Assembly: GCA_029264655.1 (NCBI GenBank)
Contig: JARHZY010000049.1
Span: forward strand, 1-36,742
DNA: 36,742 nucleotides
Direction: 5' to 3'
Source: Helicobacter sp.
GTDB taxonomy: Bacteria; Campylobacterota; Campylobacteria; Campylobacterales; Helicobacteraceae
Part shown: positions 7,399 to 15,622 of the stretch, piece after piece
Numbering within the stretch: position 1 is the stretch's first letter
Layout of the letters: every line of letters starts with the position of its first letter
Position numbers and translations under genes: made by a program
The notes under the pieces: model-generated
The model's input: the letters and a program-made list of their open reading frames with translations, nothing else
The model's database searches: none
Told to the model about the DNA's origin: nothing

Positions 7399-8722
7399 AA
7401 ATCTCTACCTTTTGGCATTGAAAGCCTCTATCTAATATGAGCACAGCATTACCCCATGTAAGCCCCGCTCCAAATCCAGCCAAATGCACCTTTAGTGGTT
7501 GTTCTAGCCCGTTGTGAGCAAGCGGGGCTAGAGTGTCGCATATTGTCGCTGGGATAGAGCAACCACTAAGATTCCCGTATTTGTTAGTCGTGGTGTTTGG
7601 CACTTTATCTGTATCAAGTTTCAGTCGTCTTGCGATATTATCAACAATATATTTATTTGCCTGATGGAAGAAAAAGTAATCAATGTTTGTTTTATCGCAT
7701 TGTGCATATTCCATAATTGTATGAAAGGTTTTTGGATATTGCATAATTGCGAAGTTAAAAATCTCTGCCCCATCCATATACAAGTCTCTTAGACTTCTCA
7801 TTTCACTTGTTTGCCACACCTTAGAATCTGTGATAATGTCTTTTGTAGGGATTCTGCATGCACCTTCTGGAATAATGAGTTGATAGAACTTAGAACCATC
7901 GCTGCCTAACTCAAAATAGGCTTTTTGTATTTGCTTTGTATTGAATGCTTGATTTTCTTTTATATTATTAAAGCTTTTAGATTCTATTGCATTTCCTGCA
8001 AATATAGAATCAAGCACTTCATTATTTCCAAATCCCGCAACAAAACCCTGCGTATTTAAATCTTTTCTATTTTGGGAATGACTAGTTTTTGTATTCTTGC
8101 CGTTTTTTGCGGTAGAATAAGCCCTAGAATTTGCATTATGAGATTCCATAAGACTAGAATCTATGCTATTTTTATACGCAAAATCTATTCTCTCTAAAAA
8201 TGTTGCACTCACCCCATCACCAATCATAGGTGCAAGATTAGAATCTAGTGGATTCACAAACTTGCTTAAAGTATCACCAACGATAAGTAGCACGCGATTT
8301 GCAGCACCGCTATCACAAAGGCTATATGCCATATATAGCCCATAGAGATAGCCTGCACAGGCTTGATTAATATCAAAACTAAGGCAGGATTGACTTAATC
8401 CTAATTTGCCATGCAGATAGCACGCACTAGCAGGACAGAAGTAGTCGGGGCTTTGCGTTACAAAAATTAATGCATCGATACTTTCCTTTGGTATTTGCAG
8501 GGATTCTAAAAGCCTTTTGGCTGCTAGCTCACCCAAATCACTTGCAGTAATGTGTTTTTGGGCGATATGGCGAGTTTGCAAACCTATGACTTTTTTAATC
8601 CGCTCTAATGCTTTTTTATCACCTTTATAAATACTATCAAGTTCAGAATCTATATCTATGGTTTTTGGTGGAACTATGGTGCAAATACCTTTTATGCTTG
8701 CGTTACAAAAAGTTGCTTTCAT
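7391..8722 (-). CDS. 3-oxoacyl-ACP synthase III-like condensing enzyme with a large insertion
   Basis: This is a FabH-type ketosynthase. The Cys-His-Asn triad is complete: Cys122 in INQACAGYLYGL, His353 in FFFHQANKYI and Asn384 in NKYGNLSGCS. The glycine-rich C-terminal GFGAGLTWGNAVL is also present. It would condense a CoA- or ACP-bound starter with malonyl-ACP, or act as an acyltransferase as some KAS III homologues do. At 443 residues it is about 80-110 longer than ordinary family members. The excess is an Asn/Ser/Lys-rich, low-complexity segment at about 184-267 between GDGVSATFLE and the ELGSDGS strand. It overlaps the small ORF by 8 nt downstream and follows the acyltransferase gene by 9 nt. 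Confidence 0.9.
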   Translation of the reverse strand: MKATFCNASIKGICTIVPPKTIDIDSELDSIYKGDKKALERIKKVIGLQTRHIAQKHITASDLGELAAKRLLESLQIPKESIDALIFVTQSPDYFCPASACYLHGKLGLSQSCLSFDINQACAGYLYGLYMAYSLCDSGAANRVLLIVGDTLSKFVNPLDSNLAPMIGDGVSATFLERIDFAYKNSIDSSLMESHNANSRAYSTAKNGKNTKTSHSQNRKDLNTQGFVAGFGNNEVLDSIFAGNAIESKSFNNIKENQAFNTKQIQKAYFELGSDGSKFYQLIIPEGACRIPTKDIITDSKVWQTSEMRSLRDLYMDGAEIFNFAIMQYPKTFHTIMEYAQCDKTNIDYFFFHQANKYIVDNIARRLKLDTDKVPNTTTNKYGNLSGCSIPATICDTLAPLAHNGLEQPLKVHLAGFGAGLTWGNAVLILDRGFQCQKVEIYE

Positions 8723-8731
8723 GCTACCTCC

Positions 8732-9445
8732 TTAAGCACACAATGGCTTGTGTGTGGGGTAGTAAAAAGTGAGGATATTGCGGGATTTTGCAAAAGATTG
8801 TTTGGCGTTGAAATAAAAAGGATATTTACTTTCCCCTCCTCTTTTAGTAGCTAAATATTCTAAAAACTTCTTTTCCAGTGTAAGAACATTCCTGCTTCTT
8901 TCTAAAATTCTTTTTGCAGGATTGCCAAAGTAGATTCCAAAAGGTTTTGTAGGGCGAGCAACAAGGCTTAAAGCCCGCACACTTACTCCCTCACTTAAGC
9001 CCTTACTTGAGGGTAAAATCATACTACCAGCTCCTACAATGCAATGCTTTTGCAAGATGATTTTTGAAGTGCTAATACACTTAAAATTTGAGGGTATCAT
9101 AGGATTGGTTAGGCTTTCCCCGCTATAATCATCACTTGAAGTGAAAAGGCTTACACGTTGAGAGAGACCGCAAAAATCTTCTATCACAATACCTACTTCT
9201 CCACCAGAGAGACTAGTCCAAGCCCCTATATGGATAAAGTTACCTATTTGTATATTTCCGCTTAAAATGGCAAAATCATCAATGCGGACATAATTGCCCA
9301 CTGCTATGCGTTCTGCATGATGGAAACTTACCTTTTTTGAAATAAAAATGTTTTTTGGATTTTTTGGAATGCTTATGCCTAAGTCTATTAGTTCATTTAT
9401 AGTGTAAAATCCATTTACATCATATTTTATTTTGTTGTTTTGCAT
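8732..9445 (-). CDS. Left-handed beta-helix (hexapeptide) O/N-acyltransferase
   Basis: The 237-residue protein has a run of imperfect hexapeptide repeats from about residue 40 to 170 (VGNYVRIDDFAIL, IQIGNFIHIG, then HCIVGAGSMIL), and the family's terminal FGIYFGNPAKRI. Such LbH enzymes are trimers that transfer acetyl or larger acyl groups to sugars, serine or similar acceptors; here the ACP-bound acyl chain made by the neighbours is a natural donor (inference). It starts 3 nt after the ligase stop codon. The C-terminal extension after the GNPAKRI motif (about 55 residues, LEKKFLEYLATKRGG onward) is not typical of the smallest family members. Confidence 0.85.
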   Translation of the reverse strand: MQNNKIKYDVNGFYTINELIDLGISIPKNPKNIFISKKVSFHHAERIAVGNYVRIDDFAILSGNIQIGNFIHIGAWTSLSGGEVGIVIEDFCGLSQRVSLFTSSDDYSGESLTNPMIPSNFKCISTSKIILQKHCIVGAGSMILPSSKGLSEGVSVRALSLVARPTKPFGIYFGNPAKRILERSRNVLTLEKKFLEYLATKRGGESKYPFYFNAKQSFAKSRNILTFYYPTHKPLCA

Positions 9446-9448
9446 TTT

Positions 9449-10870
9449 TCATCCCCTCACTTTCTTAAATCTCTCACTCATATTTAAAGTTTCCACAATG
9501 CTTACTTTACTTGGAATCTTAAAAGGAGATAATCTGTTTTTACAAAAGGCTCTTATATATTTTTTTAGTTCTAGATTTGTTGATGGGGTTTGTGATAAAG
9601 ATTGTGTATGTTGTGCAGAATCTTGTAACTTAGAATCTAAAACAACCTTAACACTTACACTCTGTCCTGTGATAGCACTAGATTCCCCATATACTACACA
9701 ATCGCTTATAAATGGAATCTCTAATATTACTCCCTCAACTTCTTGGGGAATCACTTTTTCTCCACCCACATTGATAACTTCTTTTGCTCTGCCTATAATC
9801 TTTATATACTCTTCCCCGTTAAGATTCTTTACTTCTACTAAATCTCCCGTAGCAAAGTAGCCTTTATTATCAAACACGCTATTATCACTATTAAGATAAC
9901 CTAATGCATTTGTGTTAGATTTGATAAAAAGCTCATTATTGATAATCTTATAATCCATATTATCAAGACGGATAAAATTACCCCTTGTTGTGGTTTGGGT
10001 AATGCCTATTTCACTTGCCCCAAATGTTTGATGGAATCTTACTTTTGGAAATGTATTTTTTAGTTTTGTTAAAAGAGAATCTGGCATTTTTTCTGTGCCA
10101 TAAGTAATAAGTTTTAATGAGCTTAAATCATAAAGCTGTGTAGGATTTGAAAGTAAAAAGAGATGCAATAAGCTAGGGCTAGCGGGCAAAAGAGCAATAT
10201 TATAATCTTGGATATTCTTTGCAATCTCTTGCATATCTTTACGATTTTTTAGCCCAATCCCACAAGCTCCAAGACTAAGCACATTAAAAAGCGTATTTAA
10301 ACCTCCTATATGATCAAACATGAGAAATAATAAGATATTTATACATTTTGGTTTTTTTCTTAAAAAGCCTTGAAGCAGAGTATTGAGATTATGAACTATT
10401 GCTTTTGGTTTGCCTGTGCTACCACTTGAAAATAGTATCAGTCCGCTTGTATGGTTTGTCTGTAAAGAAGTGATGATTGCATGTTTTTTCTCCATGTTGT
10501 TTGTAGTATGCAAGGCATTATTATAATATAGATAGTCTATTTGCCCCTCTTTTATATAAGATTGTAAAATAAGAGAGTAGTTATTGGAATCTTGTGGTGT
10601 AAGTGAATGCGATAAAGGCACAATAATATAACACCTTTCTATACATGCTAGAAAAAATGCTATTGTGTGTAAGTCATAATCTCCAAGAATGCCAATAATA
10701 GCACCTTTTTTAATGTTATTAAGAAGAGAAGTTGCTTTGTATGTAGAATCTAAAAGCACACCATAAGTATAAGTCTTGTTATTTGCTATAAGACATATTA
10801 AATCTTTGGCGTGGCTTTGAATCTTATGCAAAAATGGGTGCGTGAAATTATGTATAGAATCGCTATGCAT
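9449..10870 (-). CDS. AMP-dependent acyl ligase (adenylate-forming enzyme)
   Basis: The 473-residue protein has the ordered core motifs of class I adenylate-forming ligases: A3 SSGSTGKPKAI (148-158), A5 FGASEIG (283-289), A7 TGD (341-343), A8 GRAKEVINVGGEK (360-372) and a C-terminal A10-like SERFKKVRG whose lysine would be catalytic. It would activate a carboxylic acid as an acyl-AMP and load it on CoA or on one of the ACPs encoded beside it. It is shorter than typical fatty-acyl-CoA synthetases. A low-complexity Ser/Gln/Thr stretch (about 412-432) interrupts the C-terminal subdomain. The start overlaps the upstream SDR stop by 8 nt. Confidence 0.9.
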   Translation of the reverse strand: MHSDSIHNFTHPFLHKIQSHAKDLICLIANNKTYTYGVLLDSTYKATSLLNNIKKGAIIGILGDYDLHTIAFFLACIERCYIIVPLSHSLTPQDSNNYSLILQSYIKEGQIDYLYYNNALHTTNNMEKKHAIITSLQTNHTSGLILFSSGSTGKPKAIVHNLNTLLQGFLRKKPKCINILLFLMFDHIGGLNTLFNVLSLGACGIGLKNRKDMQEIAKNIQDYNIALLPASPSLLHLFLLSNPTQLYDLSSLKLITYGTEKMPDSLLTKLKNTFPKVRFHQTFGASEIGITQTTTRGNFIRLDNMDYKIINNELFIKSNTNALGYLNSDNSVFDNKGYFATGDLVEVKNLNGEEYIKIIGRAKEVINVGGEKVIPQEVEGVILEIPFISDCVVYGESSAITGQSVSVKVVLDSKLQDSAQHTQSLSQTPSTNLELKKYIRAFCKNRLSPFKIPSKVSIVETLNMSERFKKVRG

Positions 10871-11597
10871 TTACGCCTCCTAGATAAATCACTTGAGCGG
10901 TGATAAAATCACTCTTTTCATCTAGGAAAAACTCAATGGTATTAAGCACATCTCTAAACCCACCAAAACGCTTAATGGCTTGCTGGTTTAAAAGGGCGTC
11001 CATTTTTGCTTTTGGAACATTTTTGATTAAATCTGTTGGCACAGGTGTGGGACCAACAGCGTTTATGGTGATACCAAACTCGCTTAACTCTTTAGCACAG
11101 ATTTGTGTAAGACTAACTAAGGCAGCTTTTGAGGCAGCATAGATAGCTTCACCCTCTAGCCTTAATGGTGTGGCAATTGTGGCAAAATTTACAATACGAT
11201 AAGGCATTTGCATTGTAGAATCTTTAGGGAGTTTTTTGTAATTTTGCACCATAATCTTTGCGACTTCTCGCAAAAAAAGAAAGCTACCAAATACATTGGT
11301 ATTGAAAATATTTTGCATAGTCTTTAGTGGTGTGGTAAGGATATGATTCATAGAAGCAATTCCTGCATTATTGAGTAAAATATCAATAGAACCAAACTCT
11401 TTTTTAACTGCTCTTACCATACTTACAACTGCATTTTCATCACACACATCAAGGGTGAAATGTCTGTAATTTTTATGCTCTAAATTGCTTTGCGTCCGTG
11501 AGCAGCCGCACACAATATCGCCTTTATGCAAGTAATATTCGCTTAAATCCCTGCCTATGCCCTTGCGTGTCCCTGTGATAAGTATAACTCTAGGCAT
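10863..11597 (-). CDS. SDR-family oxidoreductase, first reductase of the acyl operon
   Basis: The 244-residue protein has the Rossmann motif TGTRKGIG (8-15), NNAG (76-79) and the catalytic pair Tyr153/Lys157 (YAASK). The position 13 residues before the tyrosine, normally the catalytic serine, is Thr140 (NFATIAT). Threonine can still hydrogen-bond the substrate, so activity is plausible but perhaps altered. It probably works on a carrier-bound keto group or an activated sugar. The start overlaps the ACP stop by 8 nt and the end overlaps the ligase start by 8 nt, so the genes are translationally linked. Confidence 0.87.
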   Translation of the reverse strand: MPRVILITGTRKGIGRDLSEYYLHKGDIVCGCSRTQSNLEHKNYRHFTLDVCDENAVVSMVRAVKKEFGSIDILLNNAGIASMNHILTTPLKTMQNIFNTNVFGSFLFLREVAKIMVQNYKKLPKDSTMQMPYRIVNFATIATPLRLEGEAIYAASKAALVSLTQICAKELSEFGITINAVGPTPVPTDLIKNVPKAKMDALLNQQAIKRFGGFRDVLNTIEFFLDEKSDFITAQVIYLGGVNA

Positions 11598-11886
11598 TAT
11601 CTTTGCTTTTGTTTAAGATATATGTAGTAAGTGTGGCTACATCTTTAAACGGAGAGTTTCTTGCACTCATTGTTTTTTCATCCGCAAGAATAAGTTCAAT
11701 ATGGAGATTCTCTAAAAGCATTTCTTCTAAATCTGCAATAAAACTTACAAGCGCTAGAGAATCTAAATTGCCTTCAATCCCATAAATTTTTGTATCTAGT
11801 GTTGGATTTTTTAGATTTTCATTATCAAGTTCATCTGCTAAATTTTTGAGAGATGCATAAATTAATGATTGGATTTGTGTTTGCAT
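11590..11886 (-). CDS. Acyl carrier protein (first gene of the operon)
   Basis: The 98-residue protein has an acidic ACP-type sequence with the phosphopantetheine site GNLDSLALVSFIADLEE (Ser43) at the start of helix II. It is longer than AcpP (about 78), with an N-terminal helix and an extra loop (ADEKTMSARNSPF) before the last helix; this loop pattern is seen in carriers of specialised pathways. As the first gene after the promoter it probably carries the primer or the chain activated by the ligase. GAGGAAGGGT lies just before the ATG. The promoter region contains a 14-bp homopolymer. Confidence 0.85.
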   Translation of the reverse strand: MQTQIQSLIYASLKNLADELDNENLKNPTLDTKIYGIEGNLDSLALVSFIADLEEMLLENLHIELILADEKTMSARNSPFKDVATLTTYILNKSKDNA

Positions 11887-11929
11887 TACCCTTCCTCAAT
11901 TAATACAAAATTAAATTACTAGACTTTCA

Positions 11930-11964
11930 ATTATAATATAAGCAAAATCGTTTTTTTTTTTTTT
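11930..11964 (-). promoter_or_regulatory. Promoter of the acyl operon with a 14-bp A tract in the -35 region
   Basis: On the minus strand TATAAT (11935 to 11930) lies about 44 bp before the first ACP start codon. A run of 14 adenines (11964 to 11951) begins 15 bp upstream of this -10, so it covers the normal -35 position. Changes in tract length by slipped-strand mispairing would shift upstream contacts and could change expression of all the genes in the operon. Confidence 0.6.
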
Positions 11965-12152
11965 GTAAAAAAAGCATAATAAATTTATTTTTATGTAGAT
12001 AATTGTAACTTTTTTATCCCATTTTCCCTATAGGGTGTTCCTGTTGTGTTTTTTATTGCATTTCTCTTAAGTAGTGTTATATGGGTATATGAATATTTTA
12101 ATGTATTGGGAGATTTTAAATTTGTGAATTTTTAGATAATTTATGGTTTTAA

Positions 12153-12872
12153 CTATACACAAAGACTTGCGATATATGTGCTTGTAAGATGGGCAGTGAG
12201 AATATATGGAATTTGGAGGGCATATACTTGCCTTGTTGTATGCAATATGTGCCGCTCTCTATGGCTAAAGCCGCCTTCACAACCAATAATAATTCCATGT
12301 GTAGCATATGTATGCCGCATATCTGTTGATAGATTTTCAAATATTTGAGGTTGTGTGGCATTGCAATCTTGTTGTAGTGATTCTGTATTGAAAGCAAAAT
12401 CGATAGCTATGGCGTGAGGAAATGCTGTGCAAACAGATTCTAAATTTTTGTGTATAGCAAGCTCCATAGTTTTCATACGCCCACATTGCATGCATGAATA
12501 TTGAAGTATTCTTTGTGCTTTATGTATATCAATTTTACGATTTTTTTGGGAGAAATCTGCATAAAAAAGTTGCAGAGAGGCAACATTGAGAGCATTAAGC
12601 ATAGGCAATATATCATAAATGTCTTTTATATCAACCATAGCAAGTATAATATGTGTATGGGCTTGTGGTTGTATTTTTGGACTATGTGTTGTAGTAAGTC
12701 TAAATATGTTTTTTTTCTCATGTATATACTCATAAAGTTGCATATCCACAAGGTTAGATGTTGTGAGTGTTGCCCCTTGTTTCAAGCGACGCACAACAAA
12801 TAGATAATGTGAATCTTTAGGTTCAAGTGTAATATAATTTGCTCCTGAATCTTTATGATAAAAAAACTGCAT
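12153..12872 (-). CDS. rsmE: 16S rRNA (uracil-1498-N3)-methyltransferase RsmE
   Basis: RsmE is a SPOUT-class enzyme that methylates U1498 of 16S rRNA. The 239-residue protein has the N-terminal PUA-like segment (HYLFVVRRLKQG), the central YADFSQKNRK region and the knot motif IIGCEGGFSHRE. The C-terminal knot signature, normally L-R-x-E-T-A, reads ILTAHLTS here, an unusual divergence at the cofactor site. I start it at MQFFYHKD (12872), where AGGGG lies 6-9 nt upstream; an in-frame ATG at 12977 would overlap the neighbouring membrane gene by over 100 bp. It begins 1 bp after that gene's stop. Confidence 0.85.
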   Translation of the reverse strand: MQFFYHKDSGANYITLEPKDSHYLFVVRRLKQGATLTTSNLVDMQLYEYIHEKKNIFRLTTTHSPKIQPQAHTHIILAMVDIKDIYDILPMLNALNVASLQLFYADFSQKNRKIDIHKAQRILQYSCMQCGRMKTMELAIHKNLESVCTAFPHAIAIDFAFNTESLQQDCNATQPQIFENLSTDMRHTYATHGIIIGCEGGFSHRERHILHTTRQVYALQIPYILTAHLTSTYIASLCV

Positions 12873-12873
12873 G

Positions 12874-13428
12874 TTAGCCCCTATATGCCTTAATAAATCC
12901 GATAACACAAACAAATATCGCAATAAAGCAAAGATACATAATCTTACATATATGCCTATATTTTTGCATGCTAGCAAGATTTGTCTTTGCCTTTTTTAAG
13001 GTTTTCATGCGGTATATTTCCCCAATAAGAAAAAGGATATAGACAAATACCATTGCTATAATGCGTGTATCAAGGACAAAATGCCGCATTGCAAGCAAAA
13101 ACCCACCTGTAATAATTCCTACACCAAGTAAGAAAATTGTAATAGGCATAACAAAATAAATCTTTCTATTCATTTCTAAAAATGTTTTTGCATTATATAG
13201 TATAAAAAGATACCAAAGATATGGGATAAAAAATAAACACGCAAAAAATTCATGCAAAAACACTCCTTGTCCATAAGCGTCATTGTCTATAAATATATGT
13301 AGTGAATCTTGCATTGTATTATGCCTTTCTTGTAAAATAAAAGTGCTATTATATCGTGGAAGCCCAAATGTAGCAATAAGCATAAAAAAGATAGCAAATA
13401 ATATAATGTGGTTTATGGGTATATGCAT
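12874..13428 (-). CDS. Multi-pass membrane protein of unknown function
   Basis: The 184-residue protein has about four or five hydrophobic helices (IILFAIFFMLIATFGLP, FFACLFFIPYLWYLFILY, IYFVMPITIFLLGVGIITGG, IIAMVFVYILFLIGEIY and a last one near the C-terminus). A 30-residue hydrophilic loop (ERHNTMQDSLHIFIDNDAYG) lies between the first two. I recognise no family. It is transcribed into rsmE with only 1 bp between the genes, which suggests co-expression rather than a shared function. Confidence 0.75.
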   Translation of the reverse strand: MHIPINHIILFAIFFMLIATFGLPRYNSTFILQERHNTMQDSLHIFIDNDAYGQGVFLHEFFACLFFIPYLWYLFILYNAKTFLEMNRKIYFVMPITIFLLGVGIITGGFLLAMRHFVLDTRIIAMVFVYILFLIGEIYRMKTLKKAKTNLASMQKYRHICKIMYLCFIAIFVCVIGFIKAYRG

Positions 13429-13577
13429 ATTTGCTTCGTGTTATAAATTCTAGTATCTAAAACTATTATATATCTAAAGCATTATTTCCAATAATATACT
13501 ATGTATTGATTAACTTTGTATTTTTATTGCATTTTATATAGAGAATTTAATTAAAAATGCTAGAATAAGCCCGTTAA

Positions 13578-13583
13578 TATAAT
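13578..13583 (+). promoter_or_regulatory. -10 element upstream of the chemoreceptor gene
   Basis: TATAAT at 13578-13583 lies about 90 bp before the chemoreceptor start codon. No sigma-28 or sigma-54 consensus is visible, so expression is probably from the housekeeping sigma factor with a long leader. Confidence 0.4.
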
Positions 13584-13673
13584 ATATGCAAGATTTGCCA
13601 TATTGATAGAGTAAAGAAGCTTTATTGCTACAAGAATCTTGTAATTTTTATTATGTTATTAAAAAGGTGTTGT

Positions 13674-15329
13674 ATGGAAATGTATAATAAGAAAAAAACA
13701 AGTGTAAGTGTTATGCTTAGTGTTGGTTTTGGTGTTTTATTGCTTTTTACATGTATTATTGCAATTATTAGCCTTATTAATGTAGATTATATTATTAAAA
13801 GTTTGCGTCAAATTAATGATGTAAATGCACATAAGCAAAGACATGCTATAGATTTTCGTGGTAGCGTGCATGATAGATCTATTGCTATTCGCGATATTGT
13901 ATTAACAAATAGCACGAATAGCACAGCACTTACAAAATTGGAAAATGATATTCGCTCATTACAAGATTTTTATATGAAAGCTGTTGATGGTATGGAGCAA
14001 AATTTTGTGCAAAAAGGTATGTTTGATTCCGAAGAACAAAGGATTTATAGCAGTATCCGTGCTACCCGCATGATGGTGTTACCAATGATTGATAATATCA
14101 TAACAATGAAAAAGAGTGGGCAAAATGATTTAGCGGAGCGTGAGTTAGAGGCTGTTGCCCCACATTTTGTTACATGGTTGGCACAAATTAATGAATTTAT
14201 TAATTTAGAAGAAACAAAAAATCAGAATCTTACAAAGGAATTAAGAGATGCGGTAGACACCTTTAAATTTATATTATTTGTGCTTGTTGGTGCTAGTATT
14301 CTTTTTGGTGTTTTAATTGCTGTTTATATTATGCGTAGTTTGTTAAATTCTCTTGGTGGCGAGCCACATGCAGCTTCAAGGGCAGTATCTCGTATTGCCA
14401 ATGGCAATTTACAAGAGTGTGTAACATTTAAGGGTGAAAGTAGCATGTTGGCTTCTATTGCAGCCATGCAAACACGATTGAAAGAAATTATACAAGCTGT
14501 TGTAGAATCTTCAAATCATATTAACGAGGCAACGCATAAAGTGGCAGAAACTTCTAATGAAGCACAACAGGCAGCAACTATCCAAATACAAAGCTCTTCA
14601 GCGATTGCAACAAAAATACATGAGATGAATGAAGCAATTTCAGAAATATCCATGGCGGCAAAACAATCTGAACAAAATGCACTAAAGAATGTGGAGCTTT
14701 CTATTGAAGGTGTTAAAGTTGTCAATACAACTGCAGACGAAATTGGCAAAATGACAGCACTTATTAATGATTCGGCAAATAATATGCGTGGTTTGCAACA
14801 ACAATCTCTTGAAATTAGTTCAAGTGCTAGTCTCATTGCAGAAATTGCCGATCAAACAAATTTATTAGCCTTAAATGCGGCAATAGAAGCAGCAAGGGCA
14901 GGGGAGCATGGACGCGGTTTTGCGGTAGTGGCAGATGAGGTAAGAAGGCTTGCTGAACGCACAGCAAATAGCACAAATGAAATTGCAAAAATTATCCAAT
15001 CTATTCAGAATGGCATTGAAACTTCTGTAGAGTCTATTGAAGTTATTGTGCCACAAATTGAAAGGGGACAAGAGCTTATTTCAAATTCTGTATCCTTGCT
15101 TAGCCAAATACAGGACCAAGCAAAAGATTCACTAGCAAAAGCACAAGAAGTCGCACAATCATCAAGCCAACAAGAGACAACAATGGAAAGTATTGCAAAA
15201 GATATGCAAAATATCTCTGATTTATCTGTAAGCACAGGGCAATCACTACACAATACAAATACAACTATCCACCAACTTGAGCAAATTTCTGATGGCTTAA
15301 AACAACATATGCAATACTTCAAGATTTAA
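13674..15329 (+). CDS. Methyl-accepting chemotaxis protein
   Basis: This is a 551-residue transmembrane chemoreceptor. A first membrane helix (about 12-35) is followed by a periplasmic four-helix-bundle sensor of about 160 residues containing the 4HB-type [18 protein letters not shown] second helix (about 195-220), a HAMP domain beginning at the LGGEP motif, and a coiled-coil signalling domain with the conserved hairpin [20 protein letters not shown] follow. It lacks a C-terminal CheR-binding pentapeptide. The start is placed at 13674 because AAAGGTG lies 4-7 nt upstream; an ATG at 13653 precedes that site. The ligand cannot be inferred. A strong terminator follows. Confidence 0.95.
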   Translation: MEMYNKKKTSVSVMLSVGFGVLLLFTCIIAIISLINVDYIIKSLRQINDVNAHKQRHAIDFRGSVHDRSIAIRDIVLTNSTNSTALTKLENDIRSLQDFYMKAVDGMEQNFVQKGMFDSEEQRIYSSIRATRMMVLPMIDNIITMKKSGQNDLAERELEAVAPHFVTWLAQINEFINLEETKNQNLTKELRDAVDTFKFILFVLVGASILFGVLIAVYIMRSLLNSLGGEPHAASRAVSRIANGNLQECVTFKGESSMLASIAAMQTRLKEIIQAVVESSNHINEATHKVAETSNEAQQAATIQIQSSSAIATKIHEMNEAISEISMAAKQSEQNALKNVELSIEGVKVVNTTADEIGKMTALINDSANNMRGLQQQSLEISSSASLIAEIADQTNLLALNAAIEAARAGEHGRGFAVVADEVRRLAERTANSTNEIAKIIQSIQNGIETSVESIEVIVPQIERGQELISNSVSLLSQIQDQAKDSLAKAQEVAQSSSQQETTMESIAKDMQNISDLSVSTGQSLHNTNTTIHQLEQISDGLKQHMQYFKI

Positions 15330-15353
15330 TAAATCTTTAAATGTATGCCTATT

Positions 15354-15375
15354 GCCTATGATATATAGGCTTTTT
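15354..15375 (+). terminator. Rho-independent terminator of the chemoreceptor gene
   Basis: GCCTAT (15354-15359) pairs with ATAGGC (15365-15370) across a 5-nt loop and is followed at once by TTTTT. It lies 25 bp after the chemoreceptor stop. Confidence 0.75.
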
Positions 15376-15622
15376 GTGCCTTATTTTTTTAGATTTTTTA
15401 AGATGATTTTAGCTTGTTGCAGCAGTTTATTGTGTCAAAGTAAAATCTCATTTTAGCTTTATAAGCTTTTCTTTACTATATTGGTATTTTATAAGAAATA
15501 TTCTTTTTGTGCTTATTATAGTAACTATTTGTGTTATATGGATTTTATAAAAATATGTAAAATACATACAATATAGAGTAGCAAATCATTTAGACAAGCA
15601 TATACTTAAAATTTTAATATAC

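Noticed and set aside
9432-9860. 142-codon plus-strand ORF
   Set aside because: It lies wholly inside the AMP-ligase gene on the other strand; that gene has all adenylation motifs, and this frame has no ribosome site or domain.
11951-11990. T14-GTAAAA as a plus-strand promoter like the two others
   Set aside because: It lacks a TTGAC element at the right place and no plus-strand gene follows for over 1.6 kb; the minus-strand reading fits the operon better.
15605-15617. AT-only palindrome after the TelA-like gene as a terminator
   Set aside because: TTAAAATTTTAA has no GC pairs and no T run.
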